Source: Tanytarsus gracilentus (Eukaryota; Arthropoda; Insecta; Diptera; Chironomidae). Taken from it: DNA of 64,000 bases. Numbering within the stretch: position 1 is the first letter of the stretch; every line of letters begins with the position of its first letter. The translations under genes and the position numbers were made by a program. The stretch is taken from assembly GCA_038502055.1 (NCBI GenBank), contig JAXRKN010000044.1, forward strand, positions 7,696,501 to 7,760,500. Direction: 5' to 3'. The notes beneath the pieces were generated by a model. The model searched no databases. It was not told the DNA's origin and saw nothing but the letters and a program-made list of their open reading frames with translations. Positions 22,301-36,451 of the stretch are shown piece by piece.

Positions 22301-23712
22301 TTTAAATTACACTTTTGGGGGAGCTCTTTTGCTGTTGTTATTTTCATGGCACCGCTACAAAATTTTACACATATTTATGTCTTCAAAAATTATGAATATC
22401 CTCCCTAGCAGTTGTGTTGCTGCTGCCACACACACATGGCATGCTTAATGTATGTATGACACATAATTCATTTTAATTGAATTTGGCTGTTCTAATACAG
22501 CAAGAAATATTACGGCAACAAAGCTGTAAAGTCAGCAGCATTGTGTAATTAAGGTTAAAAGAAAGTGCAGAAAATTTACATAAAATTTATTATTTTTTAA
22601 CAAGGATATGTGTACGCAGGTAGAGAGACGCAATTAATTGGAAAGAGAGAAGCTTTTATGGCGCTGCTTAATGGCGACAAGTTATGAGCTTAATGAGAAA
22701 AATTTGTGCTTATCACATGCTCCGAACAACCGGCAACCCTCATGTATGGATTTCATTAATAATAACAATTCTAATTAAGCACCTCCCGATGGTTGTGATT
22801 ATGACATTAAAATTTTAATATAATGTTTTTTTCGCCACTTAATAGGCACTCAAAAACCGTCATCGCACATCTCTCTTCAGCATCATTCGAGAACTAAATC
22901 ACATATTCGGCATCGTAAACACGTAGTCAATTCTGAAGAGCTCCAGTTTCCATTTAAACTTTCATGGGAAATATTACTGTTTCATTATTTTTATGCCATA
23001 AACTCGAAAACGACTGCGAGCATGAGGGGTGAATTAAAAATGAATGAATTATGTCTGAAGTCATCATTATGAAAATTTCAAAAATAAAATGCAAAACTAC
23101 CCTTTTCAAAGTGCTTTCCTCATGCACAAATATATATGGAAAATCCTATGCAGAATTCTGTAACATTTACACACACACATTCGCCTTTTCAAGATGTTGA
23201 GTAATTTTTGATAAGGGTTCAACGAGCATTGGTATAAGCAGAGATGAATGCAAAAAATATTCAACTTCACTCCTCAACCACCCACTTTGTAAATTTTCAC
23301 ATACTTTCTCTCTCTCTTTTTTTTTCTTTTCAAATGTGTTAGTCACATCTTGTCTGTATGTGTGTGGTGTGAAATGTGAGAGAGAGAAACGCAATTTAGG
23401 AAGGTCACATTTGGATGAGGCAAGCACAAAAAAGAGGAAAAGAAAAGCTTTCCACCCACTCTGCTTGTGTTGAAGAAAATATCGCAGCGTTATCACTGTA
23501 TGAGATGCTCTCGCAGTAAGAAAAATGCTCTCGCAGAGGGGGTGAGTGAAACGAAACAAGGAAACGAATGAACAACATCAAAGTTTTTTATCCTCGCTTT
23601 CATGCACAATATTTTCCAAGCATGTAGGTGGTTGGGGTGAAGAACCACATCATACCACCTTTGTGGGCTGAACGGAAAATGAAAGTGTAAAAGAATTGAT
23701 ATAGTCAAAGTA

Positions 23713-23720
23713 TATCGATA
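23713..23720. promoter_or_regulatory. DRE-type motif TATCGATA
   Basis: This palindromic TATCGATA is the binding word of DREF/BEAF-32 in Drosophila core promoters and boundaries. A second copy lies 324 bp away. Its function here is inferred only from the motif. Confidence 0.3.
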
Positions 23721-24036
23721 CCGGAGGGAAAATTCTTTTGAAGACTCTCTTGTGGACGTTTTTACGTCAAATTTGAGTTGATTTGAGTTTAAAATTAAAT
23801 CAGCATAAACTTAACTGCAATTATTATTTTAAAAATTTTATTTCGTAGTTTCTCGCCCCTTGTGTGTAAAATTAGTTGAAATTTTATATCTTCTGTTTTT
23901 TAAAAATTAATTCATCTCCAATCATTTCTTATTTTGCAAAACATATCGCATCATCCTTCCATATATACAATAAAACATTATCAATCTCATTCCGAGCGAA
24001 ATCTATCGAGGGAATTTGAGATGATTTTGACGTCGA

Positions 24037-24044
24037 TATCGATA
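24037..24044. promoter_or_regulatory. DRE-type motif TATCGATA (second copy)
   Basis: It lies within GTCGATATCGATAAATG. Paired with the copy at 23713, it could mark a promoter or boundary for chinmo or for a non-coding transcript. Confidence 0.3.
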
Positions 24045-27000
24045 AATGAATTTCTCGTTATCCATCCTTCATACACAATATAAACCTATGATATGATATA
24101 GAGGAAATAAAGCGGAGGAATGAGGACGATTGTGTGAAGTGTAAATAGCAATTTGTCAGATTTCCAAAATCTATAATTGTGATTGATTTTTCATCTTCCC
24201 TTCCTTTGCCGACCGGAGTGGATGAAATTGTACGCCGAAAAAATAGCAGCACAATGACACAGATATGAGGGGAGAAAGAAATCATAAGTCACATCGCCTC
24301 TCCTGCATTAAGATTTCTTCAGGAAGGCGCAAAAGAAAATTATTATCTCCGAAATGGTGTGAGGAATGTGACAACCAGAAACGGCAAAAGAAGAAGAAAA
24401 ATGTCATAATTTCTCTTCACCGAATAAATTCGTTCTTTCTCTTCTTCCTGGGCACAATGAAAAATGATTGCAATTCTGAATGAAATTTCCATCTGTGAAT
24501 TTTCATCTTATCCTTTTTTATCTTTGCAAGATCAAAATTCAAAGTTGAACAGAATGTTACTGATGGATGATTTTTAAATCATGACTGAGATGAAAATTTT
24601 TGAATTTTAATTTCTTTAGTTTAGAAACAAAATAATTAATATATAAAATTACTTCTGTGAATCCTTTAATTAAGTTTTAAATTTAAAATTCATTTAAATA
24701 GAAATTTTTCCTTCCACTATACTTATATGGTCTCCCATGCGTATGTGGCTGGTCGTGGCGTGTGTACAATAATAAGAAGGAGTAGAAAAAGAAAATTTTA
24801 CGGGGTGAATTTCGATGTAAGGAAAATGTAGGTATTTTTTTGCACCTGCTATTTTTCCCTTTTTTCATTATGTATGGCCTGAATAAGCGAGTGCGAGAGA
24901 GAGAGAGACGATGCCTTATAATGATGGCAAACGCAATTTGGATTAAGTTTAAATTTATGGCATGGACATTTTTCCCATCGAAACAGCGTGGCTTGAACTT
25001 TCAACATTCCACATTTTCATCTCCTGTGTGCAGAGCATTTATGAAAGAAAAGGAATTCTTGATGATAACATCTCGCCCTGATGCGAGTCGAGGAATGTGT
25101 AAGAAGGGAAAATGAGTGTACTAATGACCCAGATCTCATGCTGAATGCGTTTGCGTTTTTCTTCATTAAAAAATGCCATTTCCCCATCAAAATGTAATTA
25201 AGAATTTCTTTTTCAATTAAACATTCTTCTTTAAACTTTTAATTATCATTAACGCAACGAGGAGTTTTTCTCGCTCGAAAAGGCAGCGAAAGCAGCAGCA
25301 GGCTCACACTCTCCTGCTGTCGTAGATGAATTAATTTTTTTTTCTGCAGCATCAGAAGGAATTTAATTTTTGCTCGTTTTCAACGAGATATGCCTCTTCA
25401 TCATCAACATTTACCACCCATTGTGAGTTAATTGGGAAAAGCACACGAGCAAGTGAGTGAGAGAGAGAGAAAGAAAAGGAAAAGAGGATTTTTTTGCTGC
25501 CGTTTCCATAGTCAGCGAAACATGCACTGTTCAGTGTGAAAAAAAGTGCCGAGTGTGTGGAATTTGCAACGGCAATCATTTAAAATTAAATTTTCTAACA
25601 TCGTTCTACACAAACTTTTTTCTCCCTGAAAAACAAAAGTGTGTGTATGTGTGTGCCTTCTACTCTATCCATGCTTATCGATTTTTCCAGCCGAATAAAA
25701 AGCCATTATAGACGTCGCAAAGCGATGCTAGCAATTCTACATTCTTCCCACATCCACATACAATTTTCATTCTAATACGCAACTGCAACTGTACATTTTC
25801 TCTCTCTCTGCTCACACATACACACACACGAACATGCGAGAACGACATTTAGAGTGCAGAATGAAAGGAAAATTTTCCTTCTTTTTTTTGCTGTTTGCCT
25901 GGCATGCTCGCATACAAGGATAATCGTCGTCGTAAGAAATAACCACTGCATCACCTTCATCATCCCATGCCAACCTACTTATACAATTGTAGTTTTTATA
26001 CTGAAAGTGAAATTTCACCCTCACTGCAGCTATTGAACTTGGCATGAGAAGGAAATTTTCTTCCGCCATCTCATGCAATTGTTGACTGCAATGCAGACGA
26101 AAAAAATTTCAAAATTTGCTATAAATAAAATTTTCTGACATTGAAAAATTCATCTTCATATTACTTCCAAATGCACTCTCACTACCTTGTGTTCCTCAAC
26201 TCTAATTTTTTTTTCGCAATCACGATAGTCAAATATTTGCATTCTCGATAAATAAATATTTTTTCTCGCTTTTTTTTGAATGTTTCAAATTTGCACAATT
26301 TTGCAATGCAATTTCCCAAAATGAAAAAAGAAGAGGTTGATAGACACGTTGATATATCCAGGCAGGGTAGGAATGGAGAAAATATTCAAGTCTGAAAGTT
26401 GCAAACGGCGCAATAGCAATAAAAAATTATTGCACACACATAAACTCGCTGTCGACCCCGGGGGCGCAGCACGTTGTGTTGCAGTTTTTCCATAGCCATG
26501 TTATCTCTCACACTCGCATCCGAATGCGTACGAACAAATTTCCCTGTGTTGCCAGAGAAATCGATATCGGTCGGGCTGCTTTTTCATTTTAACTGCGCTG
26601 TTATGCAATTTTTCTTACATTCTATCGTCCATACATACATACAGAGCACTCTGGAAATTTTGTGCATGATTCAGTCGCATAAAATCGACTTTTTTCGACT
26701 CGTTTAGTTTTGTTGCTCGGCAACGCTTAAAAAAACATATTTTTTTTCGGCAGTCGCAATAACAAAATTTATCAAAAATATTTAATTTTTTTCTGAATTT
26801 TTAATTTAATTTAATTTTTTAGTAAATTACTCACAGTCAATTCTTAGTATTTAAAATGCGAGCGGAAGAAATTTCACTTTCAAAATGTGCATTATAAACG
26901 AGACACTGAGCGAGTGGAAGACGAGCATCTCCGAAGAGCGGGATGAAAACACTTGATGCAACGATTACGACACAAATATAATGACATTGAAATTTTGTTT

Positions 27001-30000
27001 CATTGTCAAGCTCTTCGAAGTCCCACTGCGACAGAGAGATCGAAAAAGAATATAATAATTTTCATCGTAAAAAAAATGTATCCGATATCTTTAAGCTTTG
27101 TCACTGCACGTTTGTCACAACGAATATGACTGTAAATGGAAGTTGTTGTTGTGCGTTAATAAACTGCGTGTGGAATTTGATTTTTTTCTTCATTTCATCT
27201 TAAGTCCAAAAGTTAGTTTTATTTTGAGGTTGACAGTTTGTTTTATGATTTTTCAGCTTGTTGAATACTAATTACTGTATAGTTTTGTATTTTTTTTGAA
27301 AATGCTCGCATACACAATCGAGTCGGAGTCAATTCATTTCCTATGCTACAATTTCCATTGTTTTAGAGCGCAATAGCTAATGTAAGAGATTAATGTCCGT
27401 TGCCGCATTAAAGTTAGATGCTAGTAATTTTAAATTTTGGTTGTTCTTCAGGGGTCAGCATGATCCATGAGCTATGAAGCACCACTTTATGGTGTGGTTA
27501 AATCACTCGAACGAGCACACGAAAGAAAAAGATTCTATTTTTCAAAACGTCATTAGAAATTTTATTTTGTGATGTGCACTCGAGTGCAACGTTACGCATT
27601 TTTTGGTTCATCTTTAAAAAAAAGTTCACATGAATTTTTTTTAGGGTGGGTAAAAGCAGAAAGCAGAGATTAATTTTTTATAAAAACTAATTTGAATTTT
27701 CCCAAGACAAAAATCGACATGAACAAGAATCTAAAAAATATATATGATGGTACTTTTAACTTGCCATTGTTCTACCACTAACTTCCGCATTGGTGCATAA
27801 TTCTTTTTAATCATGCAGTGAAATGCGTGTTAGAAAAAAAAGAGAATTCGAACAGCATTCAGAGTTCAGTAGTCATCATTATTATTTTATTTCTCTAACA
27901 ATAGTTAAATTCGTGTACAGTGAAAGAAGAAGATTAAAAAAGCATTTTTTTTCGGTGATTCTTGCGATGTTACATTATGTGCGTAATTAAAGATGCGTGT
28001 AAAGGTTAGAATTTCCTTTAGTTCTTCTCCGGTAATAATGTAATGGAGTAAAATTGTTCGCTTTAGATTTACAAAAGAGATGCAGCCACACACAAAATAT
28101 GAATGCGATAGATCATAAAAGAATGTAAAAGAGAGAAGATATTAATTTAATGAGCGCGCGAGTGAGTTGCATCTCTTTCCTGAGAATTGAAAATTGATAA
28201 AAGCATTGTGCGATGATGTAATTATGGCCTTCGGACATCATACACAGCATTACAATTGAGACACACACATCTCGAGCTCAATTATTAGAAATCAAGCTGC
28301 AGTTCATATTTCATGTGCAAGGGTCTGCAACTTGAAGCGTCGGATAATAAAAAATAATTTGTCATTGTGTGGCTGAAAAGGTAACAATTCTTCGCGCTTA
28401 AATACGACTCGATCACCAACCAGCGAGAATGAGAGATATTGCATAATCCACACCGAGAAAACCACACACATGTGCGGCGCTTATATAAGAAGGCAAGCAT
28501 TCTTAAATGCATATTCACACAATTCTTAGAAGTCGACAGCTTGATATTTTTTTTCGAACGGAATTTCCTGAAACTTTAAAATGACTTTGTTTGTGTCTTA
28601 AATATCAAATTGAATATTATTAGCAGAAAAAAGTGCATTCTGAGCCGGCACAAGAAGTTTTTAAATTAAATTGAATCAAAGCGAGAAAAAAATGCAAATA
28701 TCACTTTAAATTGATTAATGACATGAAGCTCTTTTTGTGTGTGCTCTCACATGCTCCTAGTTGAGTTGAAAAATATGGAAATTAACTGCTGGTGCTGACC
28801 TTCAAATTTTTGTCGCTCGCTGACTGTTGAGACCCTCAATATCATTGACAACAACACCATCACAAGGAAATGACGTTCGAGCTTTAAATTTGTGATTCTG
28901 TGCACTCTTTGCGACCATTGTCCGAGGTAATTTTTAAATTAAATTTTTTGTTTTTCGCATAACAATAGAGAAAGACTTGTAAAAACTTCCGTACGTACAT
29001 CCAAAAAAATTACACAATTTCCACATACAGAAAAAAGTGTGTATTCACTCTCCGGTGTGTGTTCACACGTACAAAAAAGTTTTTTCCTCCGTTTATACCG
29101 AAAAAATATAATGTGGAGAATTAATCAAGGTCATTTATATATCTTGTAATATTTTTAAGGTGCTGTATCTATGTATGCTATTTTATATCTCTAAAAAAAT
29201 TATTATGTATAGCAATGCGAGTGCGTTTCATTCCTTAGATGTGTGTAAAGATTTTTTAAAGTTCTAGCAATGCGTTTCAAAAAAGTTCCTCACCCCTTTT
29301 ATTGTGAGTGTCTAAGAAGACGCAGAATAGGTTCTAAAATGCTAAGCATTGCATGACATCACTCTCAAGAAGGGTAGAATCATTCAAAAAAATGCCGTTC
29401 AATTACACAACCACATACAGCCCAATATGCTTCTTCGGGGTACTGATTTTTTATTTGATAATTTTTACAAGTGTGCGTTTCTTTTTAGCGAGAAAAATAG
29501 CGAAACTAAAAACAAGATTTCTTCTTATTGATCAAAATATATTCTACATACGAGAAGAATTGAAATTAGAAAAATGCGTTGTTTAACACATTCTGTCATA
29601 CCCATACACACTTGTGTGAATAAATTCATTTATAATATGATTTTTTGTTGCTGCTACTCTAAACTTGTCATTGTGCGTATTCCTTGGTATCTATCTTCTA
29701 CCCGAGACTTTGATAATTTCTTCATTTTTCGAAAGAAAAATACGAGAAGGAAAATAATTTTTTATGACCTTCATCCATTCATGAAAATAAAAGACGGAGA
29801 GAGAAAGGAACAAGTATTCCGCGTTTACGTTCCTCATCCCTAAAGGCGACGCGTGTTTTTCAACGCGATCCTTTTGGGGTCTAATAAGAACTCACGACGA
29901 CAATTTGTTTTGAATGAAATGAAAAATTTATCAAAAAAGTTGCACTCCAACGAGAAATAAATGTCTTGCTTCAATATTTAATCAGTCAGCCGCTGAATGC

Positions 30001-33000
30001 GTGTGCGTTTCGCACATTTGCTATTTTTAAAATTCATTTTTCCTTCTTCACACAATTTAAGCTTCATTCTATAGCGAATTGGCATTTTTCTTGCTCTATA
30101 CGCACAGCGAAAAAAAATACATTTAAATTTATTATATTTTTTAAAGTTGCTGGCAGTCAGAAAAAAAAACATTTCAGTATCAAATGAAATATATAAAATA
30201 GAATTTTGTGTGTATACGCACCTTTATCAAAATGTGTGTGACAAAAATTAGTTGTTTCGTGTAAAATTTCGCTTATCAAAAAATGTTCTTCAATAGAAGT
30301 GTAAATTTTTTTCCTTGCTCTTTTATGTCGTCGATTTTAAACTCGAAAGTGCAAAAATGTCAATTTGCAGATTATTTTATTTTTTTTAGATGCCAAAAAT
30401 TTTGCCGACTAAACAGTAATTTGTCTCAAAAATTGATTGATTCCAAAGTAATGTTTTTGAAATTTTGAATAATGTTTGCCAAAAGTGTTGCTGTGTTCTT
30501 TCGCGATGAAATTTCTCATCTAGAGTTAGTTGCACAGCTCTGCATCTCAGAGAGTGATGGTTCTGTTAATTTTGAGCCGAAATCACTTTTAACACCAAAA
30601 CATTAGTTTCCATTCAGTTTGAGTTCAGTTCCATCGAAAAATGTTTTCATTTTCCACCAGAAAAATTTCTTCTTTTTTCCTCCGTAAAGTGTACACAAAA
30701 AAATATTTTCTCACAAGGATATTTTTATTCACTCCGTCCTTTCTTATATTTTTATTTTTCTTGCGCGCAAATGTACGTTGCACCGCCAAGAAGAAAATGT
30801 GGAAAAGATATTTTTCTCCTTTTTTTTAAAAAAAAATTTCACTTTCAATGCAGCGATTTTTTACTCTGTTTTTAAACAGAAGAGAATTTTCCTTTTTTTG
30901 AAAACTAAAAATTCGCCAACCGTAATAATAATTTTTTACTCCTTTATTTTACTCTTTTTGCAATTTTTTCCTCTTTTTACTTCGAAAATCAATGCACTAT
31001 ATTTTTTATTACTCCATGAATTTAAATTTTCGCGTTATCCGCACCACGACTTTGTGTAATTTTTTTTTTGTAGCAATTTTCTACACTTTTTTTAGGTATG
31101 ATTCAATGAAAAATTAAAATAAAAAATTTTTAGTGCACTGTTCACTCCCAAATGTTCAAAAACCGAATAGTCAAAAGTGAATCAAATTCAAGCTACAACC
31201 AAAAACTTTTTTTTTATTATTTCAATATTTTTCGGCAATAGATAAACGAGAGAAAGAGCGGAAAATGAGAGTGTGTTGGTAGTGTGACTATGCATCAATG
31301 TGGTGTGTTGCCTTCCAAGTGCGTTTTTCGTCAATTTTTTCTGTACGAAAAGGAAGGGAATAAAATTGAGATGAAAATAAAATAATGTGTGACGACGGCC
31401 TTCCCATCGTTGTGTGCGTGACATTTAGAAGCACTAAAAGAGCCGAAAATGCGAGTACAAATACTAGTGAAGAAATTGCCGAAAATTCCATGTACATTCG
31501 AATGCTGTTCGCACTGCTTCTCTCTCACGGTTCTCGAGCACGGCTACAAATGTATTGGAAGTGTACATAAAAAGCAGAGAATGAACTTTTTTTCTTCTCT
31601 TTTCTGCTTCCTTATATACTTCTTTATTTTCGCACACATCATAACACAACAACAAGCGACAGCAGCAGCAGTAACAAAAACCCGGAGAGAGCTTTTATTG
31701 CTGATGGCATGGAGTGTGGATAATTTACCCCAAAAAAAAGAAAGAAAAGAAAGAAGGAAAATCTCATGTATGATAAAATTGCAAGTGCCACGTGTGCACA
31801 TGTGTGAGTGAGGGTGAATCTCTTAACCCCTTTTACTATGCACATACAAATATATATGTACAAAAATATGCTTATACAGGTTCCTGTTTTACTTTCCTTG
31901 CACATCTAAAAAAGGGGGAAGTTGCACATTAAAAAAAATCATTAAACTGCATTGCAAATGACATGCGTTGAAATTTATGCATTGTATTTGTGATTGCGTA
32001 TTTTCATACACACGCAAGAAAATATTTTTAAAATTTACAAATAATTTTTGATAGTTTCTAAAAAAAGTTATCTTGCATTTAGACGAAATTAATCAATGTT
32101 CACTCACTCTCTTCAAACTGATAACGAACAATTTATTTTATTTTTTTTGCGTGTCTTGCCCAGACAACTATACGCACTGTGAATTGCAAGTAAATGAAAA
32201 AGGGTTGTTGTGTGTGCGCTTTATCGATTTTCTGTGAAGAATTTTGGCGACTTGCTATGTGCAGTTTAGAGCGACTTGATTTAGTGAAATTATAAAGATA
32301 GCATGTAGAAAATGATCTTCAAGGACTTTCATATAAGATTTTTTTCATGCGGATAAAATTAGGTCGAAACGTCGCCGTCGTCGGTGAGAAATGAGTTTGC
32401 TTGAAGTGATGAAAAGAATTCAATTTTTCTTCATTTTTTTAGAGGAAAACTTTGCGTTTTTCGAAGCGGATCCAAAAATATCAAAATTCTGTAAACGGTC
32501 AAATCTCCCACTCACATTCACGCACTTTTATTCGCTTCATCGGTGTAAGCAAAAAAAATTCGTTTTTTATTCTCTTCTCTTATGCCCGCGTGATATGTCT
32601 GTATGTCCCTAACCACACGCACAAAAAAACGCAGCAAAATTTCCGACTTACATATGTGTCGCTTTTTTTTCTCTCGGTTTTTTTCATGATTAAAGAAATT
32701 TGAATTTCAAATTAACGCAAAAAATATTTGTTGCCGAGGCTGAGAATCGAGTCTGTCGAGTGCGTATTTTTGACGTTAACGATCCCCGCCTTTGAGCTTG
32801 TGTGCGTTCTCATAAAATGTCCATCTTTGACACTCTGCAAAATATCACATTTGAATGCTGATATCAGCATCTTCTGATGTATTTGTGCGTTTCACATTTT
32901 CTAGTGAATTGCGACCTCTCACAATCTTCTTAATTGCCTTACGAATGGCGACGATAACCTTAAACGCACATTTTTGTCTTCTCTCTCCGTCTAAACATTC

Positions 33001-34548
33001 TTGATAAATTATTTAAAAGCCATTGAACACTTTAAAATTAAATTCAAGAAAAATGCATAAAGTAATGTTAATCATATGAATGTACAAAAAGCCAAAAATG
33101 TTCGTATCATAATCAAAGCACTAAAATAAAGTTTTTTGATGGAATTTTTCATTATAGCATGGCAAGTATGTATGTAGAAGCTAACATGTGTACTCATCTT
33201 GGAAAATTACATATTTTTTTGTAAAAATTTCAAACTCGCACGCATTTTCATTCTCTCAATGGAAATTATTCTCTTCTAGCATAAAGTTGAAATAGTTGAA
33301 GGTTACATGCCGAGCATTTGAGAGCTCCATTTATGTAAGTGCCGAATGCGTCGTTAATTATTCATGAACTTATGAATTTTAATCGATGAAAAAAGTTTCA
33401 AAACTTTGAACTTATTCTCGGTGTTTTAACAGGTGAAACGTAAACTTTTGCTTTACCTAGAGCAATATAGTATCGTTCATGCTCAACTGCAGAATCCATT
33501 ATTAATTGCTATCGTGTACGCACTAAAAAGTTTAGTTAAACATATTAAAAATTAAGTTTACATTTCTCGATATGTACATGAGGGGAGAAAATTTAATCCA
33601 TGGAGCCATTATTAAGGATAGAAAAGGCTTAAAGGGCTTAAAATTTCCTCTTCAGAAATATTTATTGCTCTCATCACCATCATCATCGTGAAAACAATAG
33701 TTGTGTGTATCATATTATCATGTGTGTGTAAAATTCCTCCATGAATTGTCGTGTTATCATAGTAATTAAAGTTTAATTAATCCCTTCTCTAAAAAATTTT
33801 CATGCCGCAGAGATTGCGAGACGAGAAACTTGCATCATATTTTTTTAGATTTAATTAATATTAAAATGGGAGAATTTTATGGAAACATGTATAAAAATTT
33901 TATCATCATCCTATGCCACACTTCTATTTTTTGAAAGAGCTCTCGTCTCTTTACAAAACGTGTGCGCATTCGAAAAATTAACAAAATGGGATTAAAATTT
34001 ATTGTCTTTTTTGCCGAATGTATTCTTTAATATGAGTAATATTTTATGAATAGATTTTTGTCGTTAAATTCAGTTTTCATATTTGTATTGCAATTCTTTT
34101 ATGATATTTATTTTTAAAATTATTTTTGAGAAAAGTTCTTGGGTAAAATCTAAAGCATGAAAATGCAATAATTTGTGGGTGTAAGAAAATTGATTTTAAA
34201 AATTTGCTAAAAACTAAAGAGGAAGTTTTTAAAATTTATTTTCTAATTCATTAATGAAAAATCCCTTTAAGCATGATTTCAACTGATTTTCATGTACTTT
34301 TCACACACTGATGTAATTTACGTTTTTCTCTTGAACAACAGCACACGCAAATAAAGCACACATTCAGAAAAATAATTACAAAGTTGGAAATAAATTTTCT
34401 CCTCGTTTGAGGAAGAACATTGTAATTTTCAAATCACATGCAACACCCTTTTCCTTTTTCCTGCGTTCGCTTTAAAAATCCATTCGCAAATTCGGTGTGC
34501 GTTTTGGTAATTACATATTAATTTACGAAAAATGTTTTCGAAACTTAC

Positions 34549-34610
34549 GTTCAACTTCTCAATATGCGCCACCCTTTTGAAGCCGCGTGACTGCTCCCTC
34601 ATACACTTGG
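34549..34610 (-). other. Candidate chinmo 5' exon carrying an upstream ATG
   Basis: A 62 bp GC-rich island in AT-rich DNA. On the minus strand it is bounded by AAATTAG| (34612-34611, pyrimidine-poor, hence weak) and the strong donor AAC|GTAAGT (34549/34548). One frame is open throughout, with ATG at 34602 giving MREQSRGFKRVAHIEKLN, a peptide I do not recognise. If spliced to the acceptor at 19317, this frame would run past the chinmo ATG out of frame and stop soon after, forming a uORF. It could equally be an unrelated exon or chance. Confidence 0.22.
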
Positions 34611-36451
34611 CTAATTTTTTTCTTTCACGGTTGTGAAAAATTCAGAGATTCCATAAATTTTTTTTTTGCAAAACATAAACTCATTCTTCTTGAGGAGCAT
34701 CGCAAAATATGAGGAAGAAAAGCTAATGAGAGTGGTTCTGTTAGCGTGAAACGCACTATGAACATTTTCTAAAACACATAAATAAAATTAATGTTCACGA
34801 GTAGCACCTGTTTTCCACCTTTAACGTCTTACGCATTTCAACGAAAGTTGAACGCGGAGGATGAAAAAGCGCAGGCATGGCAAAAGAAGGAAACTCGTGC
34901 GAGCGAACGAACAACGCAAAAAGCATTTTTTGATGTGAGCTACAAATGAATTAAAATACGCCAAAATTATTTTTCACCAGCGAGCTTACTCGCATTGTAA
35001 TTTATATATGTGAGAAATTTCTAGATGCTTGAACAAAAAAAAGTTTAAGCTTTAATTTAAGAGAAGGCGGTCAATTAAAATCAATTGATTAGATTGCAAA
35101 AAAACTTACCTCAATTTTTTAATTTTCAAAATATTTCAAGATGAATGAAAAATTTAGTGCCATGAAAAGATTCTTTATATTTATTAATTAATAATTAATA
35201 TCCTTCAATATTTATTTGAGAGAATAATTTCTTTGAATTTTTAGTCGAGTAATGCTGGATGCCATTAATGATTAAAAAAGACCTTCTTATAAACGCTTTT
35301 TAATGAGGGGGATTTAAAAAATCACTAAAAGGAAACTTTCTACTTTCTTTGCCTTCTTTTTTCCATCACCACCGCTTTTCTTCATTGCGTCAACTAACCC
35401 TTCCCCCCTATTTTACTTGTGACAGCTCAGCATGAAATACAAAAGAACTTACTGCCTGCGAGGGTGGAAGGAAGCGAAGAAATTTTTCGAAAAAAATCTA
35501 AATTTCTAATTTTATCTTAAAACACTGATTGGGTATACTTCGAAAAATTCCTCATCCTTCTTTTTTCTGTGAAAATATTTCGACTCCTTTTTAGCAGGCC
35601 TACACTCATCCCCTAACACTGCTACCATAGCCGCTCTGAAAAGAAAATTTTAAGTAATTAGAAAATTTTCTTACACTTTGACAGCATCTAGAAGTTTTTT
35701 CAAAAAAAGCTCAAAATCAATATTGAATGCGGAGTTTCTCTTTTTAACCGAATACCGAGAGGATCAGATGAGAAGCCATTTAAGAACTTTGCAATACCAA
35801 AAATATTAAATATCATGAAACAATGCTGAAATGTTAAAACCAAAAATATTCATCATTACATAACAAGTCCGTGAAGCGGAAGCTATGAAAAAATAAATAG
35901 AAATAATAATAATTGTTGATGTATAGAAATTGAGAATTTTCGCTTCCACCAGCAGCTTTTTCTGCCACCCTTCCACTTTGCGGAAATTTTATGCTATATC
36001 AAGTGAAACTGCGAATCACAAAATTTCCTAAAACTTGGTTGAGGTTTCTTCTTATCATCCCACTCATCCTTTTAAGATATTTATTTTCGGTAAAAATATC
36101 AGCAACAATTTTGCGCAGCAAATAAAAAAGCTTTCAATCTTTCTTAAGATAAAGTTTACAAAATTGCCAGCTTTTTATTAAAATTTCTTCTTTAGAATTG
36201 AACAAATTTATTTTTTGTTGTGAAAATCCGCGGAAGAACAAAAATTAAAACTTGAATCAATTGAAATTTGTTCCAGTTTATTCACTGTATGCCTTAATAA
36301 TCTTTGATGGTGTAAATAAAAAATGTCAAGATGCGGAAAAGAAGAAGAAAATCATTTTTTTTTCTTAAAGTCGTTAGCCCATGGTAGCTAAATAATAGAG
36401 AATTAAATATTAAGAAGAGGACAGTTCATGGTCCCATCGAAGCATACAGAA

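Larger units (their letters stand above)
19317..36451. other. Gene-free region upstream of the chinmo coding exons
   Basis: About 17 kb contains no ORF with recognisable protein content. It contains many GAGAG and CACACA tracts, many copies of TGTGCGT/ACGCACA, two TATCGATA words (23713 and 24037), and GC-richer patches at about 26449-26580 and 34549-34610. I infer chinmo 5' introns, non-coding exons and enhancers. No tRNA, rRNA or transposase signature was seen. Confidence 0.6.
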
